Under the pieces are notes generated by a model that saw nothing but the letters and a program-made list of their open reading frames with translations, was not told the origin of the DNA and ran no database searches. A program made the position numbers and the translations under genes. From contig CAZCZL010000008.1 of assembly GCA_964503315.1 (NCBI GenBank), forward strand, positions 78,060 through 142,059: 64,000 nt of DNA, read 5' to 3'. Shown piece by piece: positions 35,617 to 44,590 of the stretch. The DNA is from FEB-12 sp964503315. Lineage in GTDB: Bacteria; Zixibacteria; MSB-5A5; GN15; FEB-12. How positions within the stretch are numbered: position 1 is the first letter of the stretch; every line of letters starts with the position of its first letter.

Positions 35617-38600
35617 ATGCGTCACAGCACCAGCATTCGAGTTATGTCCAACCTGCTTGTCATCTGCGCGCTCTGTTTATTGATCGCGGGAAGCGGCAGT
35701 GCATCATCCGCGAAAATTCAGCCGTTTACGGTTACCACTGAAGGAGTGGAGGCGAACGGGATCGAGACATCGGTCGCGCCGAATTTCTTCCTGGATCTGC
35801 GCGATGGCACCCATGAGCGGATGCTGGTTCTGCCAGTCTCGCCGTCCGAGTCAATTGAGTTGGAACTGCAACGCTTCAATATCCTCGCGCCGGATGTTCG
35901 GTTTGTCATTGGCGGGACGGATGAAGAGCTTCCGTCATCGGAAGTCGTTCTTTTTCGCGGGAAAGTCGCGGATGATCCCGGTTCGCTCTGCTATATCAGC
36001 GTCACACCCTCCGGCATGATCAATGGATTTGTTCAGTCGGTGAACGGACGTTATTCCATGTCCACGCCGCTGGAGGAAGGGACGATCGACCGCTCGAAAA
36101 TGCTGGTCCGTGCGGTGGCCGGTGGCGGCGCGATGGAGCCGGAGAATTTCTGCGGTGTAGTGTACGACCCGAACGAAGTACTCAATTTCGAGCAGATGGT
36201 GCTGACTCCGAGCGATAACAAAGGTCCGCTGCTGTTCAATGTCGCGTTGGAGATGGACCAGGCGATGGTCAATATCTTCCCTTCAGTGAACGACTGTCGC
36301 GACTATGTCGTGCAGCTGCTCGGCGCGGTCAGTTCGATCTATATCGACCAACTGCAGATACGCCTGGCGTTGCGCTACGCGCGGTTTTGGACCACTCCCC
36401 CGCCGTTCAACGCGTATGATCTGGGGGGCTTCCGCGATTGGTGGAAAGCCAATCAGGATGATTCCCATTTCGATATCGTCCATATGTTGTCCGGCGAGCG
36501 GACCACATCGTACGCCGGAGTTGCCTATATCACGAATACCTGTACGAACGATGCCTACGGTATTGATGCATTCCTCAACGGGAGTTTTGCGCATCCGCTT
36601 CGCTACCCGGACAACGGGAACTGGGATATCAATGTCGTGGCGCACGAGATGGGGCACAACCTTAGCACGCGCCACACGCATGATGACAGCCGCTATGTGC
36701 CGCTTATCGACAACTGCGGCAACGGCACGCCATCGATCGGCACGATCATGAGTTACTGCCATACGCATCCCGGATACCAGATGAATATCGACCTCCGGAT
36801 GCATCGCCGCGTGTACATGCTGGTGCGGAGCATTATCGATGCCGCGGGCTGTCATCCGTTCGACTGCAACGGCAACAACGTGAATGACTCGGTCGATATC
36901 GCGCTTGGCGCGAGTATCGATAGTAACCTCGATGGCATTCCGGATGAATGTCAGGACTGCAATTCAAATTCTGTTCTCGATCCGCAGGATATTGTATTGG
37001 GGGCGCCGGATGTCGACGGGAACGGTGTCCCTGATATGTGCGAGCCGGATTGTAACAGCAACGGATATCCGGACAGGGCCGAGACGGTGAATGGGCTGGC
37101 GGCTGATGATGACGGCGATTTCCAGCCGGATGACTGCAATCTCGATTGCAACAGCAACTCGATCATCGATTTCAATGAGATAAACGCGAACCTGACTTTG
37201 GATGTCAATCGCAACCGCATTCTCGACGGGTGCGAAGACTGCAACAGCAATGGCGTGGTCGACTGGCAGGACATGCAATACCAGCAATTCCTCTATGTCG
37301 GCGACCTGAGCCTTCCTGTCGGGACCGATGTTGGCGAGTACCACGCGCAGAGCGGTGTGGTGAATCGCACTTCCGGCACCAGCATGGGGAGCATCTACGA
37401 TGTCAAAATCAACCCGGCGAATCGCCTCGTGGCCTACAGCCCAATCAACTCCGGTGAGGTCTGGCAGTTCGACCCGATGACAGGGATCAGCAGTGTACTG
37501 GTTCCTTCCGGTACGCTCAGCTCACCCGGCGGATTGCTCTTCAAAGATATCAGCGGCACGCCGGAGCTTTTGGTATCGGATGTGGTTCTCAATCGGATCG
37601 CACGATTCAATCCGACCACGGGAGCGTTTATCGGGTACTTTGTCCCCGGCGGCGGCTCCTTGCTGAATCAGCCGATCGCCATGACAGTCGGCCCGGATGG
37701 CCACGTCTATGTCGCCAATTCCGGTAACAGTACCATCCGTAAACTTGACGGGACGACCGGAGCATCGATAAGCGTATTTGTGACGGCCGGTTCTGGCGGG
37801 CTCAGTTCGCCGCGTGGTTTGGTGTTCAATCCGGCGAACGGCAATCTTCTCGTGACGAGCTACAACACCGACCAGGTGCTTGAGTACAACGGTACGACCG
37901 GCGCGTTCGTCCGCGTCTTCAATGGCTCGTATCCGCCGCCGGATGAACCGTGGGGGATCATGATCGGCCCGAATGACAACGTCTATGTCGCCTCCGGCGG
38001 GACGGTAAAGCGGATATACGAGTATCACAAACTGTCCGGTCTCTACTATAGGGCTTTCGTTCGCGGTTCGGCCAACATGGATGATCCCACAGGATTCGAT
38101 TTCATGCCGAGCTCATCGCTCGATCTCAACCAGAACTACAAACTGGACGGATGCGAGGGGGGCGATATGGATGGCGACGGTGTCGCTGATTATCTGGACA
38201 ACTGTCCGTCGATTCCCAATCCCAGCCAGACTGATTCGGATGGGGATGGCGCTGGTGATGCCTGCGACAACTGTCTCGCGGTCGCGAATCCGGACCAACG
38301 CGATGTCGACGGTGACGGGCTCGGTGATGAGTGCGATGGCTGTCCGGCCAATCCAAATCCGACGCAGGCCGACACCGATGGTGATGGTCGACAAGATGCA
38401 TGCGACAATTGTCCGACTGTCGCCAATGTCGTGCAGACCGACAGCGATGCCGATCTGATCGGCGACGTGTGCGATCCGTGTGTGAATGACTACTACAACG
38501 ACATTGATGGCGACGGCATTTGCGCCGATGTCGATAACTGCCCCAATGCATTCAATCCGGGTCAGGAAGACAGCGATTTTGATGGCAAGGGGGATCCGTG

Positions 38601-39786
38601 TGATTTCGAGGACGCCTTTATCGACACGGTCGCGACCTCGCTGACCAAACTGGCGGTCAAAAACAACGGCAATTTCGGCAACTCCGGTTCGCAGGGAGCG
38701 GGCGGCGCCAATATGGATTATTCACAGACCACGGACTGCAATCCATCGGCCAATACCTACCTATACGAAGGCTCACCGGTGATCGGGTATCTATCCGGCA
38801 CGGATACCGTGGTCGCGATGATGATCTTCAATAACAATCTCGTGGTCAATGTGTCGACCGGGAATCCGATGCAGGCGACCATTACGACGTCGGAATACGA
38901 CAATTTCAGATCAGGAACGTTTGTCTCGCCGGACTCGGCTATAGGTATCGAGATCGATTACTGGGCGCCGAAAGCGACCGACTCCAGTCAGTTCGTCATT
39001 CAAGCGACCAAAGTCTACTCGTTTGATGGTTCCATGCACAGCGGTGTGACCATCGGCGAAGTGGTAGATTGGGATATCCCATCCGATGTCAACGGGAACA
39101 CCAGCGGCGTCGACGCGACCCGCAATCTGGTCTATCAGGTCGGTGTGGAATCGACCAACGAACCGGGTGAATGTCAGGATAACAACCTTCGCTATGGTGG
39201 AATGTCCTGGTTGGGCTATTACAAGAATGATACCTGCAACCTGATCACAACCGAGACCGCGCGCAACGGCTATACGCTTGACAACTCCACCTGGGTGTAT
39301 CCGAACAACGGGTTTGTCCCGGAGCAGCTCTACACCAGAATGCAGAACAGCGGTTTCACCTCGTACATTGGTGGGGCGACCGACCTGCACGCGGCGCTGA
39401 CGTATCATCACAATCAATCGATCGGGCTGGGTGATACGATCGTCTACTATACCGCGCTGATATCGCTTCGTCAGGGATCAGTGGCGGCTATGCAGGCTGA
39501 ACACGCGAAGGCCAAGGCCTGGATGGTCAATAATCTGCAGGCTTCGTGCATCACCAGTTGTTGTATCGGGACACGCGGGAATGTGAATAAGTCGGTATCC
39601 GAAACACCGGATCTGTCTGACCTGTCCTTGTTGATCGCCTACTTGACACAGACGCCCAAGCCGACCCTGCAGTGTTTGGAAGAAGCCAATGTCAACGGGC
39701 TGGCCTCGATCGACATCTCCGACCTGTCGTTGTTGATCGCCTACCTGACGACGACGCCCAAGCCGACGCTGCCGAATTGTCCGTAA
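35617..39786 (+). CDS. Giant secreted reprolysin-like metalloprotease with TSP3 repeats and C-terminal dockerin
   Basis: A 1389-residue exported protein. Order of parts: signal peptide (residues about 10-30); propeptide-like beta region; zinc protease domain with HEMGHNLSTRH (343-353) and Met-turn IMSY (about 376-379), matching M12B-type metzincins; Ca-binding loops of the DCNxNxxxD type (about 415-560); an NHL-like beta-propeller (560-830) with repeated VYVANSGN-type blades; thrombospondin type 3 calcium repeats (850-1000, DxDGDGxxDxxDNCP); a domain of unknown type (1000-1310); and a C-terminal duplicated dockerin (1315-1389) framed by CC and NCP. It has no type IX tail. The start at 35617 follows GAGG. 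Role: an extracellular protease, probably calcium-stabilised, that could dock onto cohesin-bearing surface proteins. It ends at a strong terminator. Confidence 0.92.
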   Translation: MRHSTSIRVMSNLLVICALCLLIAGSGSASSAKIQPFTVTTEGVEANGIETSVAPNFFLDLRDGTHERMLVLPVSPSESIELELQRFNILAPDVRFVIGGTDEELPSSEVVLFRGKVADDPGSLCYISVTPSGMINGFVQSVNGRYSMSTPLEEGTIDRSKMLVRAVAGGGAMEPENFCGVVYDPNEVLNFEQMVLTPSDNKGPLLFNVALEMDQAMVNIFPSVNDCRDYVVQLLGAVSSIYIDQLQIRLALRYARFWTTPPPFNAYDLGGFRDWWKANQDDSHFDIVHMLSGERTTSYAGVAYITNTCTNDAYGIDAFLNGSFAHPLRYPDNGNWDINVVAHEMGHNLSTRHTHDDSRYVPLIDNCGNGTPSIGTIMSYCHTHPGYQMNIDLRMHRRVYMLVRSIIDAAGCHPFDCNGNNVNDSVDIALGASIDSNLDGIPDECQDCNSNSVLDPQDIVLGAPDVDGNGVPDMCEPDCNSNGYPDRAETVNGLAADDDGDFQPDDCNLDCNSNSIIDFNEINANLTLDVNRNRILDGCEDCNSNGVVDWQDMQYQQFLYVGDLSLPVGTDVGEYHAQSGVVNRTSGTSMGSIYDVKINPANRLVAYSPINSGEVWQFDPMTGISSVLVPSGTLSSPGGLLFKDISGTPELLVSDVVLNRIARFNPTTGAFIGYFVPGGGSLLNQPIAMTVGPDGHVYVANSGNSTIRKLDGTTGASISVFVTAGSGGLSSPRGLVFNPANGNLLVTSYNTDQVLEYNGTTGAFVRVFNGSYPPPDEPWGIMIGPNDNVYVASGGTVKRIYEYHKLSGLYYRAFVRGSANMDDPTGFDFMPSSSLDLNQNYKLDGCEGGDMDGDGVADYLDNCPSIPNPSQTDSDGDGAGDACDNCLAVANPDQRDVDGDGLGDECDGCPANPNPTQADTDGDGRQDACDNCPTVANVVQTDSDADLIGDVCDPCVNDYYNDIDGDGICADVDNCPNAFNPGQEDSDFDGKGDPCDFEDAFIDTVATSLTKLAVKNNGNFGNSGSQGAGGANMDYSQTTDCNPSANTYLYEGSPVIGYLSGTDTVVAMMIFNNNLVVNVSTGNPMQATITTSEYDNFRSGTFVSPDSAIGIEIDYWAPKATDSSQFVIQATKVYSFDGSMHSGVTIGEVVDWDIPSDVNGNTSGVDATRNLVYQVGVESTNEPGECQDNNLRYGGMSWLGYYKNDTCNLITTETARNGYTLDNSTWVYPNNGFVPEQLYTRMQNSGFTSYIGGATDLHAALTYHHNQSIGLGDTIVYYTALISLRQGSVAAMQAEHAKAKAWMVNNLQASCITSCCIGTRGNVNKSVSETPDLSDLSLLIAYLTQTPKPTLQCLEEANVNGLASIDISDLSLLIAYLTTTPKPTLPNCP

Positions 39787-39817
39787 CGGGGTGATTCTTG
39801 GTTTGGTAAATCAATCA

Positions 39818-39848
39818 CGGCTGCCCCTTGACGGGCAGCCGTTTTTTT
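39818..39848 (+). terminator. Rho-independent terminator after the giant metalloprotease gene
   Basis: A nine-pair stem (CGGCTGCCC / GGGCAGCCG) with a six-base loop is followed by seven T. Confidence 0.93.
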
Positions 39849-39914
39849 GAGGCAAATTGGACAATTTTGATTATATTGCGCTACAGTAGTACCAACCGGT
39901 TTCTGGAGTATCCA

Positions 39915-41825
39915 ATGTTTCGCAAAGTCGCGACTATCGCCCTTTTCCTCACCGCTCTCGTTCTCCTGTCGTCAACCGCCAACGCCGAACAGACAAGCCA
40001 ACACTGGCAACTGGTTCTCAGTTATGAGAACAGCTCGCTGACCATTCGTCAGGCGGCCCCTATTGGGCTGACAGCCAAGAAGGTAGTCACGCCGGGTTTG
40101 GAGAGCGCGCCGGTCCGTCTGAGCTATTCCGCCGAGTGGCGCAATCAAGCGGGGGATGTGATCGCACAGGGGACGGTGGAGATCCCGGTCGGCATGCGAG
40201 CCGCCTTTGTCGAGAGACAACCCTGTCAGGTCGTGATTCCGGAAGCAGGAATGATCGTGGTCAGAGCACAAGGGCCACTTGAGTCACTAGCGCCGACTTC
40301 GCTCACGTTGAGCTCTTCTGCCGCGCCACAGATGAACCAGCCGGGTCTGGAGATCCCGGCGGCATTTCAGTTTCAGCGGAAAACTTTCCCGATCGATATC
40401 CGACAGCCGCGGCCGATGCAGGGCCCGGTCAGTGTGACCAAACTTCGCGACACCGGCCCGGATCAGAATCGTCTGACCTTGGTGGTGCTCGGTGATGGCT
40501 ACACCGCGGCCACGCTCGCTACAGGTATCTTTACCACTCACACGAACGCGTTGATGACCGCATTCAATGCCACGCCGCCGTGGAACGACATGTTCCAGGG
40601 GACGAATGTTTATCGGATCAATGTCGAGAGCAATGAAAATGGCGCCGATCAGGATCCGCAGGGGACCTTCAGGGACACCTATTTCAATTCGAGTTTTTGG
40701 GTGAACGGCATCGAGCGACTGCTCGCCATCAATCAGACCGGTTATGACCGTGCGGTTGCCGCGGCTGACGCGATGGTTGGAGTTGGCATGTGGGACCAAC
40801 TGATCGTACTCGTTAACTCCACCAAATATGGCGGATCGGGTGGGTCGATTGTCGTTCTCTCCGCGCACAGTTCCGGGCCGCAGGTCATCCTGCACGAGTT
40901 GGGACACACGTACGCCGATCTGGCGGATGAATATACCTCCGCCTATCCGGGTTTTCCACCGGGTGACCCGGAAGCGAATGTTGATTATGATGCTTCAGGC
41001 GCAGGACTCAAGTGGCTTCCGTGGGTCGAGGCCGGTACGCCGCTTCCTACGCCCGATATCTCGACCTGGTACAACTCGGTTGGCACGTTCGAGGGCGCGC
41101 GATATCTGACGACAGGCATCTATCGTCCGTCGCATAATTGCCTGATGCGCTCGCTGGGTATACCGCTTGATCCGGTCTGCAAGGAAGCGCACCTTCGCAC
41201 GTTTTTTGATAGAACCAGTCTCATTGATGCCGCAACGCCGGCAGTTGGTGGAAGCAGCAAGGTTACGTTTGGTGGGATCGACTTCACGGTCGACCCGATA
41301 CCCTTCCCCGGACTTCAGTATCAGTGGAAGATCAATTCGACGATCCTGCCGGAGACCGATTCCACTCTCAATCTGACCTGGCGCGAGTGGCATGATCTTG
41401 GCGTTGCGCCGGGGAGTGATCTGGTGTTGACGATCAGTTATCCGACCAGTCTGATGCGGTTGAGCACGGTCTCGACGCAATATGCGTGGGATCTGCAACC
41501 GGACTGCAACGGGAACGGCATCACCGATGCTACGGATATCGCCTCGCATTTCTCAGCAGATGCCAATTTCAACGGCATTCCGGATGAGTGCGATGCGATG
41601 ATCTGCTGTGAAGGGACGACCGGGAATGTCAATCTGTCCGGTGGTGTCGATATCTCTGATCTGTCGATCATGATATCGTATCTGACGGTCATGCCGCGCC
41701 CGGGATTGGCGTGTGAAGCCGAGGCTAACGTTAATGCCGCGGATGGCATAGACTTGTCTGATCTGTCATTGCTGATAAGTTATCTGGTAACTACTCCGCA
41801 GTCGGCGCTGCCGAACTGCCCGTGA
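39915..41825 (+). CDS. Secreted M64-family metallopeptidase with C-terminal dockerin
   Basis: A 636-residue exported protein: signal peptide (residues 1-23), an N-terminal beta domain, the M64 (IgA peptidase-like) catalytic domain starting at VVLGDGYT with the zinc motif HELGHTYADLADEY (327-340), an Ig-like stretch, a Ca-binding DCNGNGITDATD loop, and a C-terminal duplicated dockerin (about 560-636; GNVNLSGGVDISDLS and NVNAADGIDLSDLS, ending in NCP). Its dockerin is of the same type as that of the preceding protease. GGAG lies six bases before the ATG at 39915. A TATATT at 39872-39877 may be its -10 box, but the matching -35 is poor. Confidence 0.93.
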   Translation: MFRKVATIALFLTALVLLSSTANAEQTSQHWQLVLSYENSSLTIRQAAPIGLTAKKVVTPGLESAPVRLSYSAEWRNQAGDVIAQGTVEIPVGMRAAFVERQPCQVVIPEAGMIVVRAQGPLESLAPTSLTLSSSAAPQMNQPGLEIPAAFQFQRKTFPIDIRQPRPMQGPVSVTKLRDTGPDQNRLTLVVLGDGYTAATLATGIFTTHTNALMTAFNATPPWNDMFQGTNVYRINVESNENGADQDPQGTFRDTYFNSSFWVNGIERLLAINQTGYDRAVAAADAMVGVGMWDQLIVLVNSTKYGGSGGSIVVLSAHSSGPQVILHELGHTYADLADEYTSAYPGFPPGDPEANVDYDASGAGLKWLPWVEAGTPLPTPDISTWYNSVGTFEGARYLTTGIYRPSHNCLMRSLGIPLDPVCKEAHLRTFFDRTSLIDAATPAVGGSSKVTFGGIDFTVDPIPFPGLQYQWKINSTILPETDSTLNLTWREWHDLGVAPGSDLVLTISYPTSLMRLSTVSTQYAWDLQPDCNGNGITDATDIASHFSADANFNGIPDECDAMICCEGTTGNVNLSGGVDISDLSIMISYLTVMPRPGLACEAEANVNAADGIDLSDLSLLISYLVTTPQSALPNCP

Positions 41826-41846
41826 GTGTGGCATACGACAGATATC

Positions 41847-41885
41847 ACCCCGAAGTAGAATCACTACTTCGGGGTATTCTTTTGA
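41847..41885 (+). terminator. Rho-independent terminator after the M64 gene
   Basis: A 12-pair stem (ACCCCGAAGTAG / CTACTTCGGGGT) with a five-base loop is followed by ATTCTTTT. Confidence 0.88.
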
Positions 41886-41989
41886 ATCACCGTCCCGGCG
41901 CGGGGCTTGACAGTGGGACTCAAATGACTAATTTGGTATGATATATCGATATTCGACAATGAGATGAATTGACATAGAGGTAACAGACC

Positions 41990-42478
41990 ATGACACCGGT
42001 GAATCCTGACGTCCTGATGGCCCTCAACGCGGGGATCCAATCAGAAACCGCGGCCTACGTGTTTTATATCGAAGCATCCAAGAAAACTCAGGCGAAGCAG
42101 TTCAAGGATGTACTCGAGCGACTGGCGATGGAAGAGAAGATGCATTTCCAGATTCTCGAGGGGCAGCACCACTCCCTCATTCGCTCGGAGAAGTGGATCA
42201 GCACCGCCGACGCGCTCAAAACCGAAGGGCTACCTGAGATCGGCGAAGAGATGAATGAGACTCATCGCGAACTGATCAAAGAGGTTCAGGCGGCCAACAC
42301 CGTCAAAACGATCCTTGAGATCGCCTACCGTTTGGAAGAAGAGGCGTTTGAACTGTTCGACCGTCAGGCCAGCCGGACAACGTCGCCCGAAGGAAAAAAG
42401 ATCTTCAATGATCTGGCGAAGTTCGAGGAAGGGCATATGCGGCTGATCCAGGAGATGATGAAGAAGTTCGCTGTCTGA
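41990..42478 (+). CDS. Ferritin-like diiron protein (rubrerythrin-like, no rubredoxin domain)
   Basis: A 162-residue four-helix-bundle protein with the ferritin-like iron motif: Glu in SETAAYVFY, EEKMHFQIL, a Glu-rich third helix (RLEEEAFELF) and EEGHMRLI. There is no C-terminal rubredoxin cysteine set. Such proteins act in peroxide reduction or iron handling. GAGGT precedes the ATG. A short hairpin terminator follows. A flavodiiron protein, which reduces oxygen or NO, is encoded close by on the opposite strand, so this may be an oxidative-stress neighbourhood. Confidence 0.92.
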   Translation: MTPVNPDVLMALNAGIQSETAAYVFYIEASKKTQAKQFKDVLERLAMEEKMHFQILEGQHHSLIRSEKWISTADALKTEGLPEIGEEMNETHRELIKEVQAANTVKTILEIAYRLEEEAFELFDRQASRTTSPEGKKIFNDLAKFEEGHMRLIQEMMKKFAV

Positions 42479-42501
42479 CGCGAGTTTTTGTCAAGAGTGT
42501 A

Positions 42502-42535
42502 AGGCCGGAAGCTAATGCTCCCGGCCTCTTCTTAT
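42502..42535 (+). terminator. Probable terminator after the ferritin-like gene
   Basis: AGGCCGG and CCGGCCT form a stem, followed by a CTTCTT tail. The T run is weak. Confidence 0.6.
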
Positions 42536-42556
42536 GCTTGCTATTAGTAGGAAGCG

Positions 42557-43198
42557 TTATCCAAGGGTCCGGCGATAGGACCACCAGAAGGCCACACCAT
42601 ACAACGCCAGCCCGAGAAACAGCAACGGATACCAGTAGGGGTCGGGCATCGTGCCGGATAGGACGTTGTCAGCGTCGCGAAGAAACGAGTAAAGGATCAC
42701 TGCTGTAGCGACAAGCGCAAGGATCCAAGTGGTCGGCATACAACGGAACCGTCGATTCCGTTTGTAGAGTCGTGTCAGCAGAATTCCCACGTAGATCATC
42801 AGCGCGGAGACCAGAACCGGGGCGATGACCGGCCCGACCCAGGGGGCGGGAATAAGAAAGAGAATGTCGAAATCAGTGAGGGTGAGCGGCCAGTCGATCA
42901 TGACCTTCAGCCAGACATAGTAAAAGATATCCCAGACCCCGAAGAGGAAGATGAACCAACCGAAGCGTTCCCACCGTTCGCGTCCCAACATCCCGGCCAC
43001 GGTAATAAGCATTACGATAGTCGCGAACTCCCGCCCGATCTCTACCGCCTGATGCTGGTGGGTGAAGGCTTTGAGGATAACGCTGAATCCTTCGGGATAG
43101 TAAATGGCACGAAGGTAGACGACGACCGCCGACTCGACCGCGGCCATCGCCACGGCAAAGAGAAACGCGAGTCCCAACCTGCTCGGGTAATGTGTCAT
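42557..43198 (-). CDS. Polytopic membrane protein of unknown function
   Basis: A 213-residue protein with about six transmembrane segments: LGLAFLFAVAMAAVESAVVVYL, IGREFATIVMLITVAGML, FGWFIFLFGVWDIFYYVWL, APWVGPVIAPVLVSALMIY, ILALVATAVILYSFL and LLFLGLALYGVAFWW. The motif WDIFYYVW and the acidic residues between helices are notable. No family was recognised with confidence. The ATG at 43198 was chosen because an upstream frame would run through the terminator at 43211-43242. Confidence 0.8.
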   Translation of the reverse strand: MTHYPSRLGLAFLFAVAMAAVESAVVVYLRAIYYPEGFSVILKAFTHQHQAVEIGREFATIVMLITVAGMLGRERWERFGWFIFLFGVWDIFYYVWLKVMIDWPLTLTDFDILFLIPAPWVGPVIAPVLVSALMIYVGILLTRLYKRNRRFRCMPTTWILALVATAVILYSFLRDADNVLSGTMPDPYWYPLLFLGLALYGVAFWWSYRRTLG

Positions 43199-43210
43199 AA
43201 CCGTTATACG

Positions 43211-43242
43211 AAGAAAACGGCAGGAGGGTGACTCCTGCCGTT
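43211..43242 (-). terminator. Rho-independent terminator after the flavodiiron gene
   Basis: On the minus strand an 11-pair stem (AACGGCAGGAG / CTCCTGCCGTT) with a five-base loop is followed by TTCTT, about 24 bases after the flavodiiron stop. Confidence 0.85.
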
Positions 43243-43265
43243 CTGAATTCAGGCGAGTGGGGTTG

Positions 43266-44483
43266 TCAGGCTTTGACCGCGGCTTTATCAGCCACTTCGG
43301 CGCCGCGGAAGAAGGCACCGATATTCTCGGCGAACGTCTTCACCTCGGCCATCTCAGTGTCCGATGGGATCAGGCGGGCTTTGAGCGGCTCAGGATAAAC
43401 CTTCAGTTTCAGGCCGGCGAGGCGATCCAGCACCAGTTTCGGCGCTTCACCACCCCATCCGTAGGAGCCGAAGGCGGCGGCTTTTTTGCCGAGGCTGTAG
43501 ACGGTGGAGAAAAGCGAGAGGAAATCCCAAACCGGCTTGGGAGCGTCGCCATTGAATGTCGGTGTTCCAACTACCACCGCGATCGAGCGTTCGATCTCTT
43601 CGCGGATATCATCTGCTGAGGTCTGCGTGATATCGATAAGCTTGCTCTCGAAACCGAGCGCGGTCAGATGTTTAACCATGGCTTCGGCCAACAAGCCGGT
43701 GTTACCGTAGTTGGTGGCATAAAAGACCGGGACGCGTTCGGCGCCAGCTGTTTTGTCGACTGACCAGGCTTTGTAGCGCTCAAGATAACTTTTCACATTG
43801 GTGCGAAGCACCGGACCATGCGAGGTACCGATCATCGCGATATCGAGCGTGTCAAGTTTCGGCAGGGATTTCCGCATATAGCCGGTGAACGGGCGCATGA
43901 TGCAATCGAAGTAGTACTTCACTTCCCAGTCGAGGTCGCCTGTCTGCTGGTCATCCCAGATAGAATCACCGGCGATATGCGCGGCAAAACCGTCGCAGGA
44001 GAAAAGGATCTTCGCCTCCGGCAGATACTCCATCATGGTGTCGGGCCAGTGCATGTATGGAAGAACTTTGAAAACGAGCTTTTTGCCGCCGAGGTCGAGC
44101 GTCTGGTCATCCTTCACGCCGACGATCTTTGCTTCCATGTTGATCGTGCTTTTGACAAACGGGACCGCCGAAGCGGAGCAGTAGATCTCAAGTTTCGGAC
44201 AGCGACGGAGCAATTCGACGATCGCGCCGCTATGGTCAGGCTCGGTGTGATTGACGATGAGATAGTCGATGGATTCGATCGGCACCAGTTTCGCCAACTT
44301 CTCAAAGTACTCCTCGGAGAACTGTTTCTTGACCGTATCGATAAGGGCGATCTTCTCCCCTTTGACCAGGTAGGCGTTGTACGTAGTCCCCTGCTTGGTC
44401 TCCATGACGATATCAAAGATCCTGAGATCCGGGTCCTTGACCCCGACCCACCAGACGTTATCCGCCAATTGCACAGTATTCAT
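43266..44483 (-). CDS. Flavodiiron protein (A-type flavoprotein, FprA/ROO-like)
   Basis: A 405-residue two-domain enzyme that reduces O2 to water or NO to N2O. The N-terminal metallo-beta-lactamase-like domain has the diiron ligands in NHTEPDHSGAI, MHWPDTMMEY, CDGFAAH and GTSHGPV; the C-terminal flavodoxin domain binds FMN (YATNYGNTGLLAEAM, VVGTPTFNGDAP, AAFGSYGWGGEA). All ligand positions are filled. No extra rubredoxin domain is present. GAGGAA precedes the ATG at 44483; a longer frame to 44531 is unsupported. It protects oxygen-sensitive metabolism, suggesting an anaerobic or microaerophilic host. Confidence 0.96.
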   Translation of the reverse strand: MNTVQLADNVWWVGVKDPDLRIFDIVMETKQGTTYNAYLVKGEKIALIDTVKKQFSEEYFEKLAKLVPIESIDYLIVNHTEPDHSGAIVELLRRCPKLEIYCSASAVPFVKSTINMEAKIVGVKDDQTLDLGGKKLVFKVLPYMHWPDTMMEYLPEAKILFSCDGFAAHIAGDSIWDDQQTGDLDWEVKYYFDCIMRPFTGYMRKSLPKLDTLDIAMIGTSHGPVLRTNVKSYLERYKAWSVDKTAGAERVPVFYATNYGNTGLLAEAMVKHLTALGFESKLIDITQTSADDIREEIERSIAVVVGTPTFNGDAPKPVWDFLSLFSTVYSLGKKAAAFGSYGWGGEAPKLVLDRLAGLKLKVYPEPLKARLIPSDTEMAEVKTFAENIGAFFRGAEVADKAAVKA

Positions 44484-44590
44484 TCGATAATTCCTCTGTT
44501 GAAACGAATATCGAATATACACAACCGCCAAGATTGGGCAAGGGTGCCCGAAAGAGAGAGAAAAATGGTGAATTCTGACCGCAATATCGG

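Noticed and set aside
38113..38551. Antisense frames over the TSP3 repeats with His/Arg-rich composition
   Set aside because: They result from the reverse complement of repeated Asp/Gly codons in the metalloprotease gene.
41908..41950. TTGACA followed by TATGAT upstream of the ferritin-like gene
   Set aside because: The spacing is about 26 bases, too long for a sigma70 promoter; an FCB-type -33/-7 reading is possible but not convincing.
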